Source: an uncultured Clostridia bacterium (lineage in GTDB: Bacteria > Bacillota > Clostridia > Christensenellales > Borkfalkiaceae). Taken from it: a DNA stretch of 16,892 nucleotides. Position 1 is the first letter of the stretch. Each line of letters begins with the position of its first letter. The notes under the pieces were generated by a model, which worked only from the letters and a program-made list of their open reading frames with translations, had not been told where the DNA came from and searched no databases. Shown here piece after piece: positions 6,306 through 13,791 of this stretch. The position numbers were made by a program, and so were the translations under genes. Location of the stretch: positions 1 through 16,892 of the forward strand of contig CALDOZ010000033.1 in NCBI GenBank assembly GCA_937912025.1. Reading direction: 5' to 3'.

Positions 6306-6812
6306 TTAACCCTCAAAAGGAAGGACTTTTTCATTTTTATAAGTAGTAAAATTAAGTTTTAAACCGTTACTTTCAACTTCGTCTGATACGTAAACGCATT
6401 TAAAATTATCAAGCGCGTCAAGGTTAGGATAAAATACCGTAGCCTCACCGTCCGCTTTAACTTTAGTAACGAAAACTTCGCTACAATATGGAAGCATAGT
6501 TTTATAAAACATTGCTCCGCCAATAACAAAAACATTATCCGTATCGTACTTTTTAAGTTCGACACTAAGTTCTTTTAAAGTGTGAGTTACGATACAATCG
6601 TCTCTTTCAACGCCGTCTGGCGCTAAAACGATATTAACTCTATTTTTTAAAGGTTTAGAACCTGGGAAAGAAAGTAACGTGTTGTAACCCATGCACACCG
6701 TCATTCCCTTAGTTTTTTCACGGAAAAACTTCATATCTTCAGGAATATTGAATAATAAATCGTTATTTTTGCCAATACCCCAATTAACGTCAACAGCAAC
6801 AATCGCTTTCAT
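6306..6812 (-). CDS. folA: dihydrofolate reductase
   Basis: Reduces dihydrofolate to tetrahydrofolate with NADPH, regenerating the cofactor oxidised by the thymidylate synthase encoded just upstream. The 168-residue length is normal. Visible features: 'AIVAVDVNWGIGKNN' (Met20-loop region), the catalytic acid Asp26 in 'NIPEDMKFF', 'MGYNTLLSFP' in place of the usual MGRxTxxS, 'NRVNIVL' with the conserved arginine, and 'VFVIGGAMFYKTMLP' for NADPH binding. The near-invariant Trp before 'NLP' (E. coli Trp22) is Phe21 here. The ATG overlaps the thyA stop codon by one base (TAATG), and GGAGG lies 11 bases upstream inside thyA, so translation is probably coupled. Confidence 0.95.
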   Translation of the reverse strand: MKAIVAVDVNWGIGKNNDLLFNIPEDMKFFREKTKGMTVCMGYNTLLSFPGSKPLKNRVNIVLAPDGVERDDCIVTHTLKELSVELKKYDTDNVFVIGGAMFYKTMLPYCSEVFVTKVKADGEATVFYPNLDALDNFKCVYVSDEVESNGLKLNFTTYKNEKVLPFEG

Positions 6813-7642
6813 TAAATTGCAACCTCCAATTTATCTTTAAGTGGCGTTGATTTATAATCAACGAGTTTAAAATCGTCAACGGTAAAGTCATAAAAATTCT
6901 TAACGTCTTTATTGATAACGAGTTTAGGCGCTTCAAACTGCTCGTTTTTAAACATTTCTTTAAGCGCAGGAATATGCCTATCGTAAATGTGCGCGTCGGC
7001 AATAACGTGAACAAGTTCGCCAACTTCTAAATTAGATACTTGCGCAAACATATGAATAAGTATTGCGTATTGAACGACGTTCCAGTTATTAGCAACTACC
7101 ATATCGTTACTTCTTTGGTTTAAAATACCGTTAAGTTTGTTGCCCGTAACGTTAAACGTCATTGAGTAAGCGCAAGGATATAAATTCATTTCGCTTAAAT
7201 CTTGGAAAGTGTAAATATTAGTTAAAATTCTACGAGAATGCGGATTGTTTTTAAGGTCGTATAATACCCTATCAACTTGGTCCATTTCGCCTTCTTTATA
7301 TTTATGTTTTACGCCGAGTTGGTAACCATACGCTTTACCGATAGAGCCCGTTTCATCCGCCCAACTATCCCAAATATGAGAGTTAAGGTCGTTAACGTTG
7401 TTACTCTTTTTTTGCCATATCCATAAAAGTTCATCTACCGCCGACTTGAAAAACGTTTTGCGAATTGTTAAAATAGGAAATTCTTTTGATAAGTCGTATC
7501 TATTTACAACACAAAAATTTTTAACGGTATGCGCAGGAGTTCCGTCAGCCCAATGCGGACGAACGTTTAAATTTGTATCCCACGTTCCGTTAGTTATAAT
7601 GTCGGTACAGTTTTGAATAAAAACTTTATCAGCGTAACTCAT
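6812..7642 (-). CDS. thyA: thymidylate synthase ThyA
   Basis: Methylates dUMP to dTMP using methylene-tetrahydrofolate, producing dihydrofolate for FolA. I place the start at 7642, giving 276 residues ('MSYADKVF'), because AGGAGAAAG lies just upstream. A longer in-frame start at 7678 would lie at the predicted transcription start. Key parts: the folate/phosphate-binding region 'RPHWADGTPAHTVKNF', the arginine pair in 'SRRIL' (137-140), the nucleophile Cys157 in 'YPCAYSMTF', 'NQRSNDMVVANNWNVVQYAIL' for dUMP binding, and 'HVIADAHIYDRHI'. It is the first gene of thyA-folA-aspS, with its own promoter at 7669-7697. Presence of ThyA means the flavin-dependent alternative ThyX is not needed. Confidence 0.96.
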   Translation of the reverse strand: MSYADKVFIQNCTDIITNGTWDTNLNVRPHWADGTPAHTVKNFCVVNRYDLSKEFPILTIRKTFFKSAVDELLWIWQKKSNNVNDLNSHIWDSWADETGSIGKAYGYQLGVKHKYKEGEMDQVDRVLYDLKNNPHSRRILTNIYTFQDLSEMNLYPCAYSMTFNVTGNKLNGILNQRSNDMVVANNWNVVQYAILIHMFAQVSNLEVGELVHVIADAHIYDRHIPALKEMFKNEQFEAPKLVINKDVKNFYDFTVDDFKLVDYKSTPLKDKLEVAI

Positions 7643-7668
7643 AATCTTTCTCCTATAGTTATTTAAAT

Positions 7669-7697
7669 ATTTTAACACATTACTTTAAAAAAGTAAA
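7669..7697 (-). promoter_or_regulatory. sigma-A-type promoter of thyA-folA-aspS
   Basis: On the - strand, TTTACT (7692-7697) and TAAAAT (7669-7674) are separated by exactly 17 bases in the 61-base gap between the SDR stop and the thyA start. Transcription would start near 7662, about 20 bases before the ATG. Confidence 0.6.
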
Positions 7698-7703
7698 TAC
7701 AAT

Positions 7704-8528
7704 TTAGTCGTTTGTAAAAGCATCTTTCTCTAAATTTTTAAGTTTTTTAGCAACAATTTTTAACTTTAACGATAGCGGAGTAATTTTAGTAACAAATTTT
7801 ACCACTTTATTATAAAACCCTGGCGTATAAGTTAACTTATTCTTTTCAAGCGCGCTAAGCCCTTTTTTTACAACGTATTCAGGTGATTTTTTAGAAAGTT
7901 TACCTTGCAAGCCTTGTTTTTCAATATCTTGCTTAATATCGCTTCTTGTTGGTATACTGCCTGGCGTTAAAACGGTAATTTTAACGTTTGAATTTTTAAG
8001 TTCATATCTAAGCGCCGTAAAAAATGAAATTAAAGCGCCTTTTAGCGAAGAATACTCGGCAAAATACGGCATTGGAGTTATACCCGTTAGCGACGATACG
8101 ACTAAAATTTTTAAGTTTTCCGCCCTATTAGATAGCGTGAAGTTTGTAAAATCAATACACGCTTCATAGTTTACCCTTGCTTGAAAAACTACCGTTCTTT
8201 GAGTATATTTTGTAAAAGGCTTGCGAATATCTGCGCCTGCAACGTAATATAAGCCTTTAACTTTATAACCAAAGTTAGTAAAATTATCAAAAAACGCTTT
8301 TCTATCTTCTTCGTTTACTAAATCGCATTTTTTGTACTCTATTACGGCGTTTTTATATTTAGCAGTAAGTTCGCGTTTTAGTAAAAAAAGTTTTTCTTCA
8401 CTACGCGCGGTAATAAATATAGGCTCGCCCTTATCTAAGAGTTGCTTAGCAAATTCTTTGCCAAGCCCACCCGTTGCGCCCGTTATTACGTTAAATTCTA
8501 TCACTTCGTTATTCGTAGCGGTATCCAC
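7704..8528 (-). CDS. short-chain dehydrogenase/reductase
   Basis: A 274-residue classical SDR that should use NAD(P)H to reduce or oxidise an unknown substrate. Nucleotide loop 'TGATGGLG' at 16-23; catalytic tetrad candidates Asn120, Ser145/146 ('VVSSLTG'), Tyr159 and Lys163 ('YSSLK'). The usual NNAG is 'YVAG' at 95-98. The C-terminus is lysine-rich with hydrophobic patches, as in membrane-associated acyl-ketone reductases, but that is only a resemblance. The start is GTG at 8528, supported by GAGG nine bases upstream; a second GTG at 8504 would give a shorter N-terminus nearer the usual SDR start. With the first start it overlaps the end of sigK by 20 bases, so it is probably co-transcribed and coupled to sigK. 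Confidence 0.88.
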   Translation of the reverse strand: MDTATNNEVIEFNVITGATGGLGKEFAKQLLDKGEPIFITARSEEKLFLLKRELTAKYKNAVIEYKKCDLVNEEDRKAFFDNFTNFGYKVKGLYYVAGADIRKPFTKYTQRTVVFQARVNYEACIDFTNFTLSNRAENLKILVVSSLTGITPMPYFAEYSSLKGALISFFTALRYELKNSNVKITVLTPGSIPTRSDIKQDIEKQGLQGKLSKKSPEYVVKKGLSALEKNKLTYTPGFYNKVVKFVTKITPLSLKLKIVAKKLKNLEKDAFTND

Positions 8529-9213
8529 CTTTTACTACCTCTTTTTTAATTTTTTCAATAGATTTTTTTTCAATACGCGATATGTACGAGCGTGAAATTT
8601 TTAAAAACGATGCAACTTCACGTTGAGGAAGTGGCGATCCACCTTTTAGCCCGTACCTTAAACAAATTACGGTAAATTCTCTATCGTTTAAGCAATTACG
8701 AAGTAAATGTAAAAATTTTTTTCGCTCTAATTTTTTACCAACCACGTCTATTACGCTTTCACCATCGTCAGCAAGTAAATCCATTAAAGTAAGTTCGTTA
8801 CCGTCTTTATCAGTTCCAACAGCGTCTGAAAGAGAAACCGTACCCGCATACTTTTTATTGGCGCGAAGTAGCATTAAAATTTCGTTTTCAATACACCTTG
8901 CGCTATACGTTGCAAGTTGAGTTCCTTTATCCTCGTCGTAAGTGTTAATTGCTTTAATTAGCCCGATTGTTCCCGTTGAAATTAAGTCGTCAGTTTCGTC
9001 AGCACCTTGATATTTTTTTACGATGTGAGCAACAAGCCTTAAATTATGCTTTATAAGCATATTTTTAGCGTTTAAATCGTTTTCTTCTTTGAAAAGTTTT
9101 AAATACTTTTTTTCTTCGGCGCTTGATAAAGGACGGGGGAAACTATCGCCCGTAATACTACCGCAAAAGAAGAATAATTTACCAACTATAAAACTTAAAA
9201 AATTTAATAACAT
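8509..9213 (-). CDS. sigK: sporulation sigma factor SigK (pro-sigma-K)
   Basis: RNA polymerase sigma-70 family factor of the late mother-cell stage of sporulation. The 234 residues contain 'SFPRPLSSAEEKKYL', 'NLRLVAHIVKKY', the core-binding and -10-recognition region 'DDLISTGTIGLIKAINTY' and 'LATYSARCIENEILMLLR', 'VSLSDAVGTDKDGNELTLMDLL' and a C-terminal region 4 helix-turn-helix 'LPQREVASFLKISRSYISRIEKK'. This pattern fits SigK better than SigE. The N-terminal hydrophobic stretch of about 20 residues ('MLLNFLSFIVGKLFFFCGS') matches the pro-sequence removed by the SpoIVFB membrane protease. The gene is intact, with no skin-type interruption. A sigma-E-like promoter and a hairpin covering the ribosome binding site lie upstream. 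Confidence 0.9.
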   Translation of the reverse strand: MLLNFLSFIVGKLFFFCGSITGDSFPRPLSSAEEKKYLKLFKEENDLNAKNMLIKHNLRLVAHIVKKYQGADETDDLISTGTIGLIKAINTYDEDKGTQLATYSARCIENEILMLLRANKKYAGTVSLSDAVGTDKDGNELTLMDLLADDGESVIDVVGKKLERKKFLHLLRNCLNDREFTVICLRYGLKGGSPLPQREVASFLKISRSYISRIEKKSIEKIKKEVVKGGYRYE

Positions 9214-9217
9214 AAAT

Positions 9218-9236
9218 AACTCCTTGAATAGGAGTT
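9218..9236 (-). promoter_or_regulatory. hairpin hiding the sigK ribosome binding site
   Basis: On the - strand, AACTCCT (9236-9230) pairs perfectly with AGGAGTT (9224-9218) around a 5-base loop, ATTCA. The right arm contains the sigK Shine-Dalgarno site AAGGAG, six bases from the ATG. An RNA that includes the left arm would have the site closed. Confidence 0.6.
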
Positions 9237-9261
9237 TATGAAATTAAAAGTCGAAATATGT
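9233..9261 (-). promoter_or_regulatory. predicted sigma-E promoter of sigK
   Basis: On the - strand the -35 is ACATATT (9261-9255) and the -10 is CATAAACT (9240-9233), with 14 bases between. The sigma-E consensus is KMATATT, about 14 bases, CATACAMT; the only mismatches are one base in each box. The expected start is near 9226, giving a leader of about 14 bases. In B. subtilis sigK is transcribed by sigma-E, so the match agrees with known biology. Confidence 0.65.
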
Positions 9262-9296
9262 CGAATTTTTGAGTGAACGTAATTGTAAATACGTAT

Positions 9297-10097
9297 TTAA
9301 AGTAATTTATAAGAAAGTTGGTAATTCCCACCCATATAATGTTTTTGCTCTTTAAGGTTAATTTTTTGACCAATATTACATGAATAACCAACGTCTTTAC
9401 TATGATGTTTAGGATACCCTAGACAAACTGGATAATTATGTAATTCAGATCGACCATACTTATTAGAATTTCTATCATAAAGTCTAATAACGTCTTCACC
9501 AATTAATACTGCTTGAACTCCACAACCGTAAAATTTTATACCGTCACGCATTCCAGCAGCGGTATACGCACTTTTACCAAGTATATATTTTTGCGCAGAT
9601 TTACCATCAATAGAAGTCCATATAGTCAAATTATATAACACGTCCATAACGTAATACTTGTCGTTACGAATATGACCAATTAAGTATCCGTATTGAGTAT
9701 AATAATCTTCATCCGTTGGTATAATCTGCATATTTTCCACGTGCGCAAGTTCATTTAAATAATTAAACTTAAATTCAACTAAAAAGTATTCTGGGTCTCT
9801 ATCGTAAAAAGCGTAAACTATGTCAATATAAACGTCTATAACGTGAGGTTCTAAAGGCTCTGAATTATCCCAACCTAATTTATGAATTCTTTCGTTTACT
9901 TTTTGAGTTATACGTTCAATATGCTCTTTTTCGGTATATTCAGTAACAAAATCTGGGTGAACGTAAGGACGAAAAGTATATCTATTTATGTACGTTTCAT
10001 AAGCATAAAACGATATAGAATTCACAATAATAAAATAAATAACACAAAATACTATAGTAAGAATTGAAGTTAATATTATCTTAATTTTATCTTTCAT
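9297..10097 (-). CDS. unknown protein with one N-terminal membrane anchor (266 aa)
   Basis: I do not recognise this family. Residues about 7-31 form one hydrophobic segment after a basic start ('MKDKIK'), so it is probably anchored in the membrane with the rest outside. The remainder is rich in Tyr, Asp and His, with 'PEYFLVEFKFNYLNEL', 'YLIGHIRNDKYYVMDVLY', 'IKFYGCGVQAVLIGEDVIRLYDRNSNKYG' and a histidine/lysine-rich end. It has three cysteines apart from the one in the anchor, two of them as 'CGVQ' and 'YSCNIG'. A strong AAGGAAGG precedes the ATG. It starts 36 bases after trhP and ends 83 bases before sigK, so it may be the last gene of the rnj operon. A perfect 14-base palindrome, TAAATACGTATTTA (9286-9299), overlaps its stop codon. 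Confidence 0.75.
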   Translation of the reverse strand: MKDKIKIILTSILTIVFCVIYFIIVNSISFYAYETYINRYTFRPYVHPDFVTEYTEKEHIERITQKVNERIHKLGWDNSEPLEPHVIDVYIDIVYAFYDRDPEYFLVEFKFNYLNELAHVENMQIIPTDEDYYTQYGYLIGHIRNDKYYVMDVLYNLTIWTSIDGKSAQKYILGKSAYTAAGMRDGIKFYGCGVQAVLIGEDVIRLYDRNSNKYGRSELHNYPVCLGYPKHHSKDVGYSCNIGQKINLKEQKHYMGGNYQLSYKLL

Positions 10098-10133
10098 AAC
10101 AACCTTCCTTAACTAAATTTGTGTTTGAGTGTT

Positions 10134-11354
10134 TTACATTTTACGTCTTAAAATATCGCCTTCACGTAATTCGTAATCTGAATAGATATATAATTTTTGT
10201 TGAACGAGTTTAGCGTCAAGAACTTCTTCGCCAAGTTCGTTTTCCATTTTCGTTACGATAAACTTTTTATTAAAGTTTTCACCGGGAGATAAAATTTCAA
10301 GTTCATCGCCCACTTTAAAGCGGTTGCGCATTTGAGCAATAATTGCTTTTTTATTATAATCGTAACCCAAAACGTTAGCCATAAATACGCTATTGCCTGC
10401 CGATTGACTGTCGCCGTAGTTAACGGTATTATCGTTACTTCCAAAAGCATACGCTTGAGTAAACGCGCGGTGGAAAGTTTTTAAAAGTTCACTTTCAAAT
10501 AACGGATTATTTTTATAGTCTTTACCGACTTTATAATACTCGTCGATAGCGCGCCTATAAGCGTTTATTACTGTAGCAAGATAGTATTCGCCTTTCATTC
10601 TTCCTTCAATTTTGAAAGATATTATTCCGCTATTTGCCATTTCGTCAATATAGTTAATCATATTAAGGTCTTTACTATTTAAAACGTAAGTTCCGCGCTC
10701 GTCTTCTTCAATGTCATACCAATCGCCGTCTTTACTTTTTTCACGCAAAGAATAATTCCACCTACACGCTTGAACGCATTCGCCCTTATTAGAATCGCGA
10801 CCGTTTAAGTAGTTAGAAAGTAAACACCTACCGCTATAACTTATACACATAGCGCCGTGTATAAAGGCTTCAATTTCAACGCCGTCGTTATAATCGCTAA
10901 TTTGTTTTACTTCGTCAAGAGATAATTCGCGTGCTAAAACTATTCTTTTAACGCCTTGATTTTTCCAAAACTCAACGGCGTATTTATTAGTTGTGTTTGC
11001 TTGGGTTGATAAATGTATTTCTAAGTTTGGCGCAACTTTTTTGCATAGCGAAATTAAACCGCTATCGGTAACGATAACGGCGTCTACGCCAATTTTTTCA
11101 AGATATTTAAAATATTCTTCGGCTTTAATAAGATCTGAGTTTTTAGCAAATATATTAACGGTAACGTAAATTTTTTTACCGTAAGAGTGAACGTACTCCG
11201 TCGCCTTTAAAAGTTCTTCGTTAGTAAAATTATCAGAAAAAGCCCTAAGTGAAAATTGTTTACCGCCAACGTAAACGGCGTCCGCTCCGTAATATATTGC
11301 AGTTTTAAGTTTTGAAAAATTACCCGCCGGGGCAAGAAGTTCTAAATTTTTCAT
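10134..11354 (-). CDS. trhP: U32 family protein, tRNA U34 hydroxylase TrhP
   Basis: U32 'peptidase' family protein. Members called TrhP (YrrN/YrrO of B. subtilis, YegQ of E. coli) hydroxylate wobble uridine 34 of tRNAs to 5-hydroxyuridine rather than acting as proteases. I place the start at 11354 ('MKNLELLAPAGN', 406 residues) because it overlaps the trmR stop in ATGA and GGAG lies just upstream. The longer frame to 11411 lacks this support. Visible: 'LELLAPAGN', 'GADAVYVGG', the U32 signature 'EAFIHGAMCISYSGRC' at about 162-177, and cysteines 170, 177, 193 and 197, candidates for the iron-sulfur cluster of this family. The upstream methyltransferase supports the tRNA role. B. subtilis has two such proteins; only one is seen here. 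Confidence 0.88.
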   Translation of the reverse strand: MKNLELLAPAGNFSKLKTAIYYGADAVYVGGKQFSLRAFSDNFTNEELLKATEYVHSYGKKIYVTVNIFAKNSDLIKAEEYFKYLEKIGVDAVIVTDSGLISLCKKVAPNLEIHLSTQANTTNKYAVEFWKNQGVKRIVLARELSLDEVKQISDYNDGVEIEAFIHGAMCISYSGRCLLSNYLNGRDSNKGECVQACRWNYSLREKSKDGDWYDIEEDERGTYVLNSKDLNMINYIDEMANSGIISFKIEGRMKGEYYLATVINAYRRAIDEYYKVGKDYKNNPLFESELLKTFHRAFTQAYAFGSNDNTVNYGDSQSAGNSVFMANVLGYDYNKKAIIAQMRNRFKVGDELEILSPGENFNKKFIVTKMENELGEEVLDAKLVQQKLYIYSDYELREGDILRRKM

Positions 11355-11998
11355 TCGTTCTCCAATTTTTTTACCGATACGGAAATTCCGTCGCCAACGT
11401 CGAAAAAGCAAGTAATCATATCTTTATCGTTACTAACCATATCGTTAAATTTTTGTATTTTTTGTACTAAAGTTCTATATTCCTTAGGAACTTCGGCTTC
11501 TTTGCTACAATATCCGCGAAAAATAACGTTATCGGCAAAAAGCACTCCGCCACCCACAAGCATTTCTTTTAAGTACGGATAAACTTTGGGATACGCTGCC
11601 TTATTGCAGTCAAGAAAAATAAAATCAAACTTTTCATTGATTGTAGGTACTGTTTCCATCGTGTCGCCAAGAAGTGAAGTAACTCTATCTATAACGCCGA
11701 ACTTTTGAAAATTTTTTAAGGCTTCGTCACGCATAACGGGTAATTTTTCTACCGTAGTGAGTTTTGCATCCTTACACGTTAAAAGCATTGCCGAACCCGA
11801 CACCCCCGTTGCCGTACCAAGTTCTAAAATGTTTTTAGGTTGCTTGATTTTTAGCATTAAGAGTAATTCGTTAAGCCCGTCTGTTAAAATAGTTGGAACG
11901 CCCTTTTCGCGATATTCGTTGCGAAGCGTCATAAGTTCACTAGGAACGTTATTGTCTAAATTTTTTCTTGTTAAATTAGTTGTGTATTCGTTTATCAT
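11351..11998 (-). CDS. trmR: tRNA 5-hydroxyuridine methyltransferase TrmR (YrrM type)
   Basis: A 215-residue class I SAM-dependent O-methyltransferase of the family that includes B. subtilis YrrM/TrmR, which methylates 5-hydroxyuridine 34 to 5-methoxyuridine. The family also includes catechol and caffeoyl-CoA methyltransferases, but the gene pair decides here: it overlaps trhP by four bases, and the same order (yrrM then U32 genes) occurs in B. subtilis. Motif I is 'NILELGTATGVSGSA' at 56-70; the acidic residue 'TVEKLP' follows; 'FDFIFLDCNKAAYPKVYPYL' and 'GGVLFADNVIFRG' are the later metal and substrate motifs. The start overlaps the RNase J stop in ATGA, so it should be translationally coupled. 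Confidence 0.86.
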   Translation of the reverse strand: MINEYTTNLTRKNLDNNVPSELMTLRNEYREKGVPTILTDGLNELLLMLKIKQPKNILELGTATGVSGSAMLLTCKDAKLTTVEKLPVMRDEALKNFQKFGVIDRVTSLLGDTMETVPTINEKFDFIFLDCNKAAYPKVYPYLKEMLVGGGVLFADNVIFRGYCSKEAEVPKEYRTLVQKIQKFNDMVSNDKDMITCFFDVGDGISVSVKKLENE

Positions 11999-13644
11999 AA
12001 TTCCGTTATCATTGGTAAAATCATAGGGTCTTTTTTAGTTTTTTTGATTAAATAATCACGAAGTTTTTTGCGGACGTTATTTCTAACCGCCGTCAAATCT
12101 TTAAAATGCCTATTAGAATACGTTTCAAGCGTTTTAATTATAATAGTTTTCATTTCGCGAATTTGCTCGTCAGTAAGACCTGCGCCCTTACCTATAACGT
12201 CAGGCTCTTGCAAAATGACCCCGTCGCTTGTAATACAACAAACGGCTACTACAATACCATCGTCTGAAATTCTTCTACGCTCGCGAATAACCGACTGAGT
12301 ATCGTCGATATAAATACCGTCAACGTATCTATTGCCCGCTTGAAAACTCTCGCCACGCTTAATGGATTTTTGACTTACTTCAACGGTATTACCAAGTTCG
12401 CAAAGTAGCATATTACTTTCTTTCATTCCAAGGTCTTTTGCTAAGTCAATATGTTTTTTAAGGTGGCGGTATTCGCCGTGAACGGGAATGAAAAATTTAG
12501 GTTTTATAAGCGAGTGCATTATTTTAAGTTCTTCACGGCAAGCATGCCCTGACGCGTGAATATTTTCAAGAGATTCGTAAACTACTTCAGCGCCGTTTTT
12601 ATATAAATTGTTAATAACGGAATATACACTACGCTCGTTACCTGGAATTGGCGATGCGGAAATGATTACCGTATCGTTTTTACCAATAATTACTTGGTTA
12701 AAGTCGTTCATAGCCATTCTCGTTAAAGCACTCATTGGTTCGCCTTGTGAACCCGTTGAAATAATAACTAAATCTTTATCGGCAACGCTTTTGATTTTTG
12801 ATATATCAATTAAAGTGTTTTGAGGCACGTTAAGTTCACCTATTTTAGACGCCGCGTCGATAACGTTTAACATACTTCTTCCTGATATAGCAACTTTACG
12901 TTTGTGTTTATAGGCAAGGTTTAAAATTTGTTGTAAGCGGTAAACGTTGCTTGCAAAAGTCGCAACGATAATTCTTCGCGTTTTGTTTTGAATAAATAGT
13001 CTATCAAGATTATTTAAAACAACGCTTTCACTCATAGAATAACCATCGCGCTCGACGTTGGTAGATTCGCAAAGCATAAGCGTTACGCCTTTTTTACCAA
13101 GTTCGGTTAAACGGGCAAGGTCTATAATTTCACCGCCGATTGGAGTTAAATCTACCTTAAAATCGCCCGTGTGTAAAACTACGCCTACCGGAGTTTGTAT
13201 GCTAAGCGCTACCGAGCCTGCAATAGAGTGGTTTACGTTTATAAACTCTACCGAAAAACAACCTACTTTTATTATGCTTTTTGCGTTGACGCAATTAAGT
13301 TTATAGTTTTTTACGTTTTGCTCGCGAAGTTTGTTTTCAGAAAGTGTTAAGGTAAGTTTAGTTCCGTATACCGGCACGTTTAAGTCTTTAAGTAAGTACG
13401 GAAGCCCACCGATATGGTCTTCGTGGCCGTGAGTTAAAAATATTGCTTTTACCCTATCTTTATTTTGAGTTAAGTAGGTAACGTCGGGTATAACTACGTC
13501 AATGCCTGGCATATCGCCGTTTGGAAAAGACAAGCCAGCGTCAATTACGATAATATCTTTACCGTATTCGAGCGCCGTCATATTTTTACCTATTTCACCC
13601 ACTCCGCCTAAAAAGCGGATTTTTAATGTGTTTTTGTTTTTCAT
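11995..13644 (-). CDS. rnj: ribonuclease J
   Basis: A metallo-beta-lactamase/beta-CASP ribonuclease with 5'-3' exonuclease and endonuclease activity, central to mRNA decay and rRNA maturation in Firmicutes. The 549-residue length is normal. Metal ligands: 'THGHEDHIGG' at 71-80 (His72, His74, Asp76, His77), His139 in 'NVNHSIAGS', Asp161 in 'HTGDFKVD'. Beta-CASP parts: 'ESTNVERDGYSMSE', 'VATFASNVYRLQQI', 'STGSQGEPMSAL' and 'HASGHACREEL', then 'FIPVHGEYRHL'. The C-terminal domain is present. The ATG has only a weak site (AGGAAT). It is first in an operon with trmR and trhP, with a promoter at 13763-13791 and a structured leader of about 110 bases. Whether it is RNase J1 or J2 cannot be decided; no second copy is in the window. 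Confidence 0.95.
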   Translation of the reverse strand: MKNKNTLKIRFLGGVGEIGKNMTALEYGKDIIVIDAGLSFPNGDMPGIDVVIPDVTYLTQNKDRVKAIFLTHGHEDHIGGLPYLLKDLNVPVYGTKLTLTLSENKLREQNVKNYKLNCVNAKSIIKVGCFSVEFINVNHSIAGSVALSIQTPVGVVLHTGDFKVDLTPIGGEIIDLARLTELGKKGVTLMLCESTNVERDGYSMSESVVLNNLDRLFIQNKTRRIIVATFASNVYRLQQILNLAYKHKRKVAISGRSMLNVIDAASKIGELNVPQNTLIDISKIKSVADKDLVIISTGSQGEPMSALTRMAMNDFNQVIIGKNDTVIISASPIPGNERSVYSVINNLYKNGAEVVYESLENIHASGHACREELKIMHSLIKPKFFIPVHGEYRHLKKHIDLAKDLGMKESNMLLCELGNTVEVSQKSIKRGESFQAGNRYVDGIYIDDTQSVIRERRRISDDGIVVAVCCITSDGVILQEPDVIGKGAGLTDEQIREMKTIIIKTLETYSNRHFKDLTAVRNNVRKKLRDYLIKKTKKDPMILPMITEL

Positions 13645-13683
13645 AATTCCTATATTTACCGTTTTTGTTTTTAGTTTTTAAGC

Positions 13684-13743
13684 GTAAAAGATTAGCGGTA
13701 ACTTTTACACTTTTTATCTTAGATAAAACGCTATTAAAAGCGT
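13684..13743 (-). promoter_or_regulatory. three hairpins in the RNase J mRNA leader
   Basis: Three adjacent inverted repeats lie between the predicted start (near 13756) and the rnj ATG: GTAAAAG/CTTTTAC (13684-13690/13702-13708), TTTTATCT/AGATAAAA (13712-13719/13721-13728) and ACGCT/AGCGT (13728-13732/13739-13743). The second has a one-base centre and is more likely a DNA palindrome than a hairpin unless its loop opens. The first can trap no obvious ribosome site. Confidence 0.4.
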
Positions 13744-13762
13744 AGAGTTTGCATACATAATA

Positions 13763-13791
13763 ATTTTAACATATTTACAAAATTTTGTAAA
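13763..13791 (-). promoter_or_regulatory. sigma-A-type promoter of the rnj-trmR-trhP operon
   Basis: On the - strand, TTTACA (13786-13791) and TAAAAT (13763-13768) are exactly 17 bases apart. The -35 and spacer lie within the palindrome at 13774-13791. Confidence 0.6.

Noticed and set aside
7643..7678. Longer thyA start at 7678
   Set aside because: The extra 12 residues lack a ribosome site and begin at the predicted transcription start; AGGAGAAAG supports the start at 7642.
9286..9299. TAAATACGTATTTA as terminator of the unknown gene
   Set aside because: It is a perfect DNA palindrome with no loop and no following T-tract, so it cannot act as an intrinsic terminator. It may be a binding site or chance.
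11355..11411. Longer trhP start at 11411
   Set aside because: It would extend the overlap with trmR to over 60 bases, whereas the start at 11354 gives the same ATGA overlap seen at the rnj/trmR junction and has GGAG upstream.
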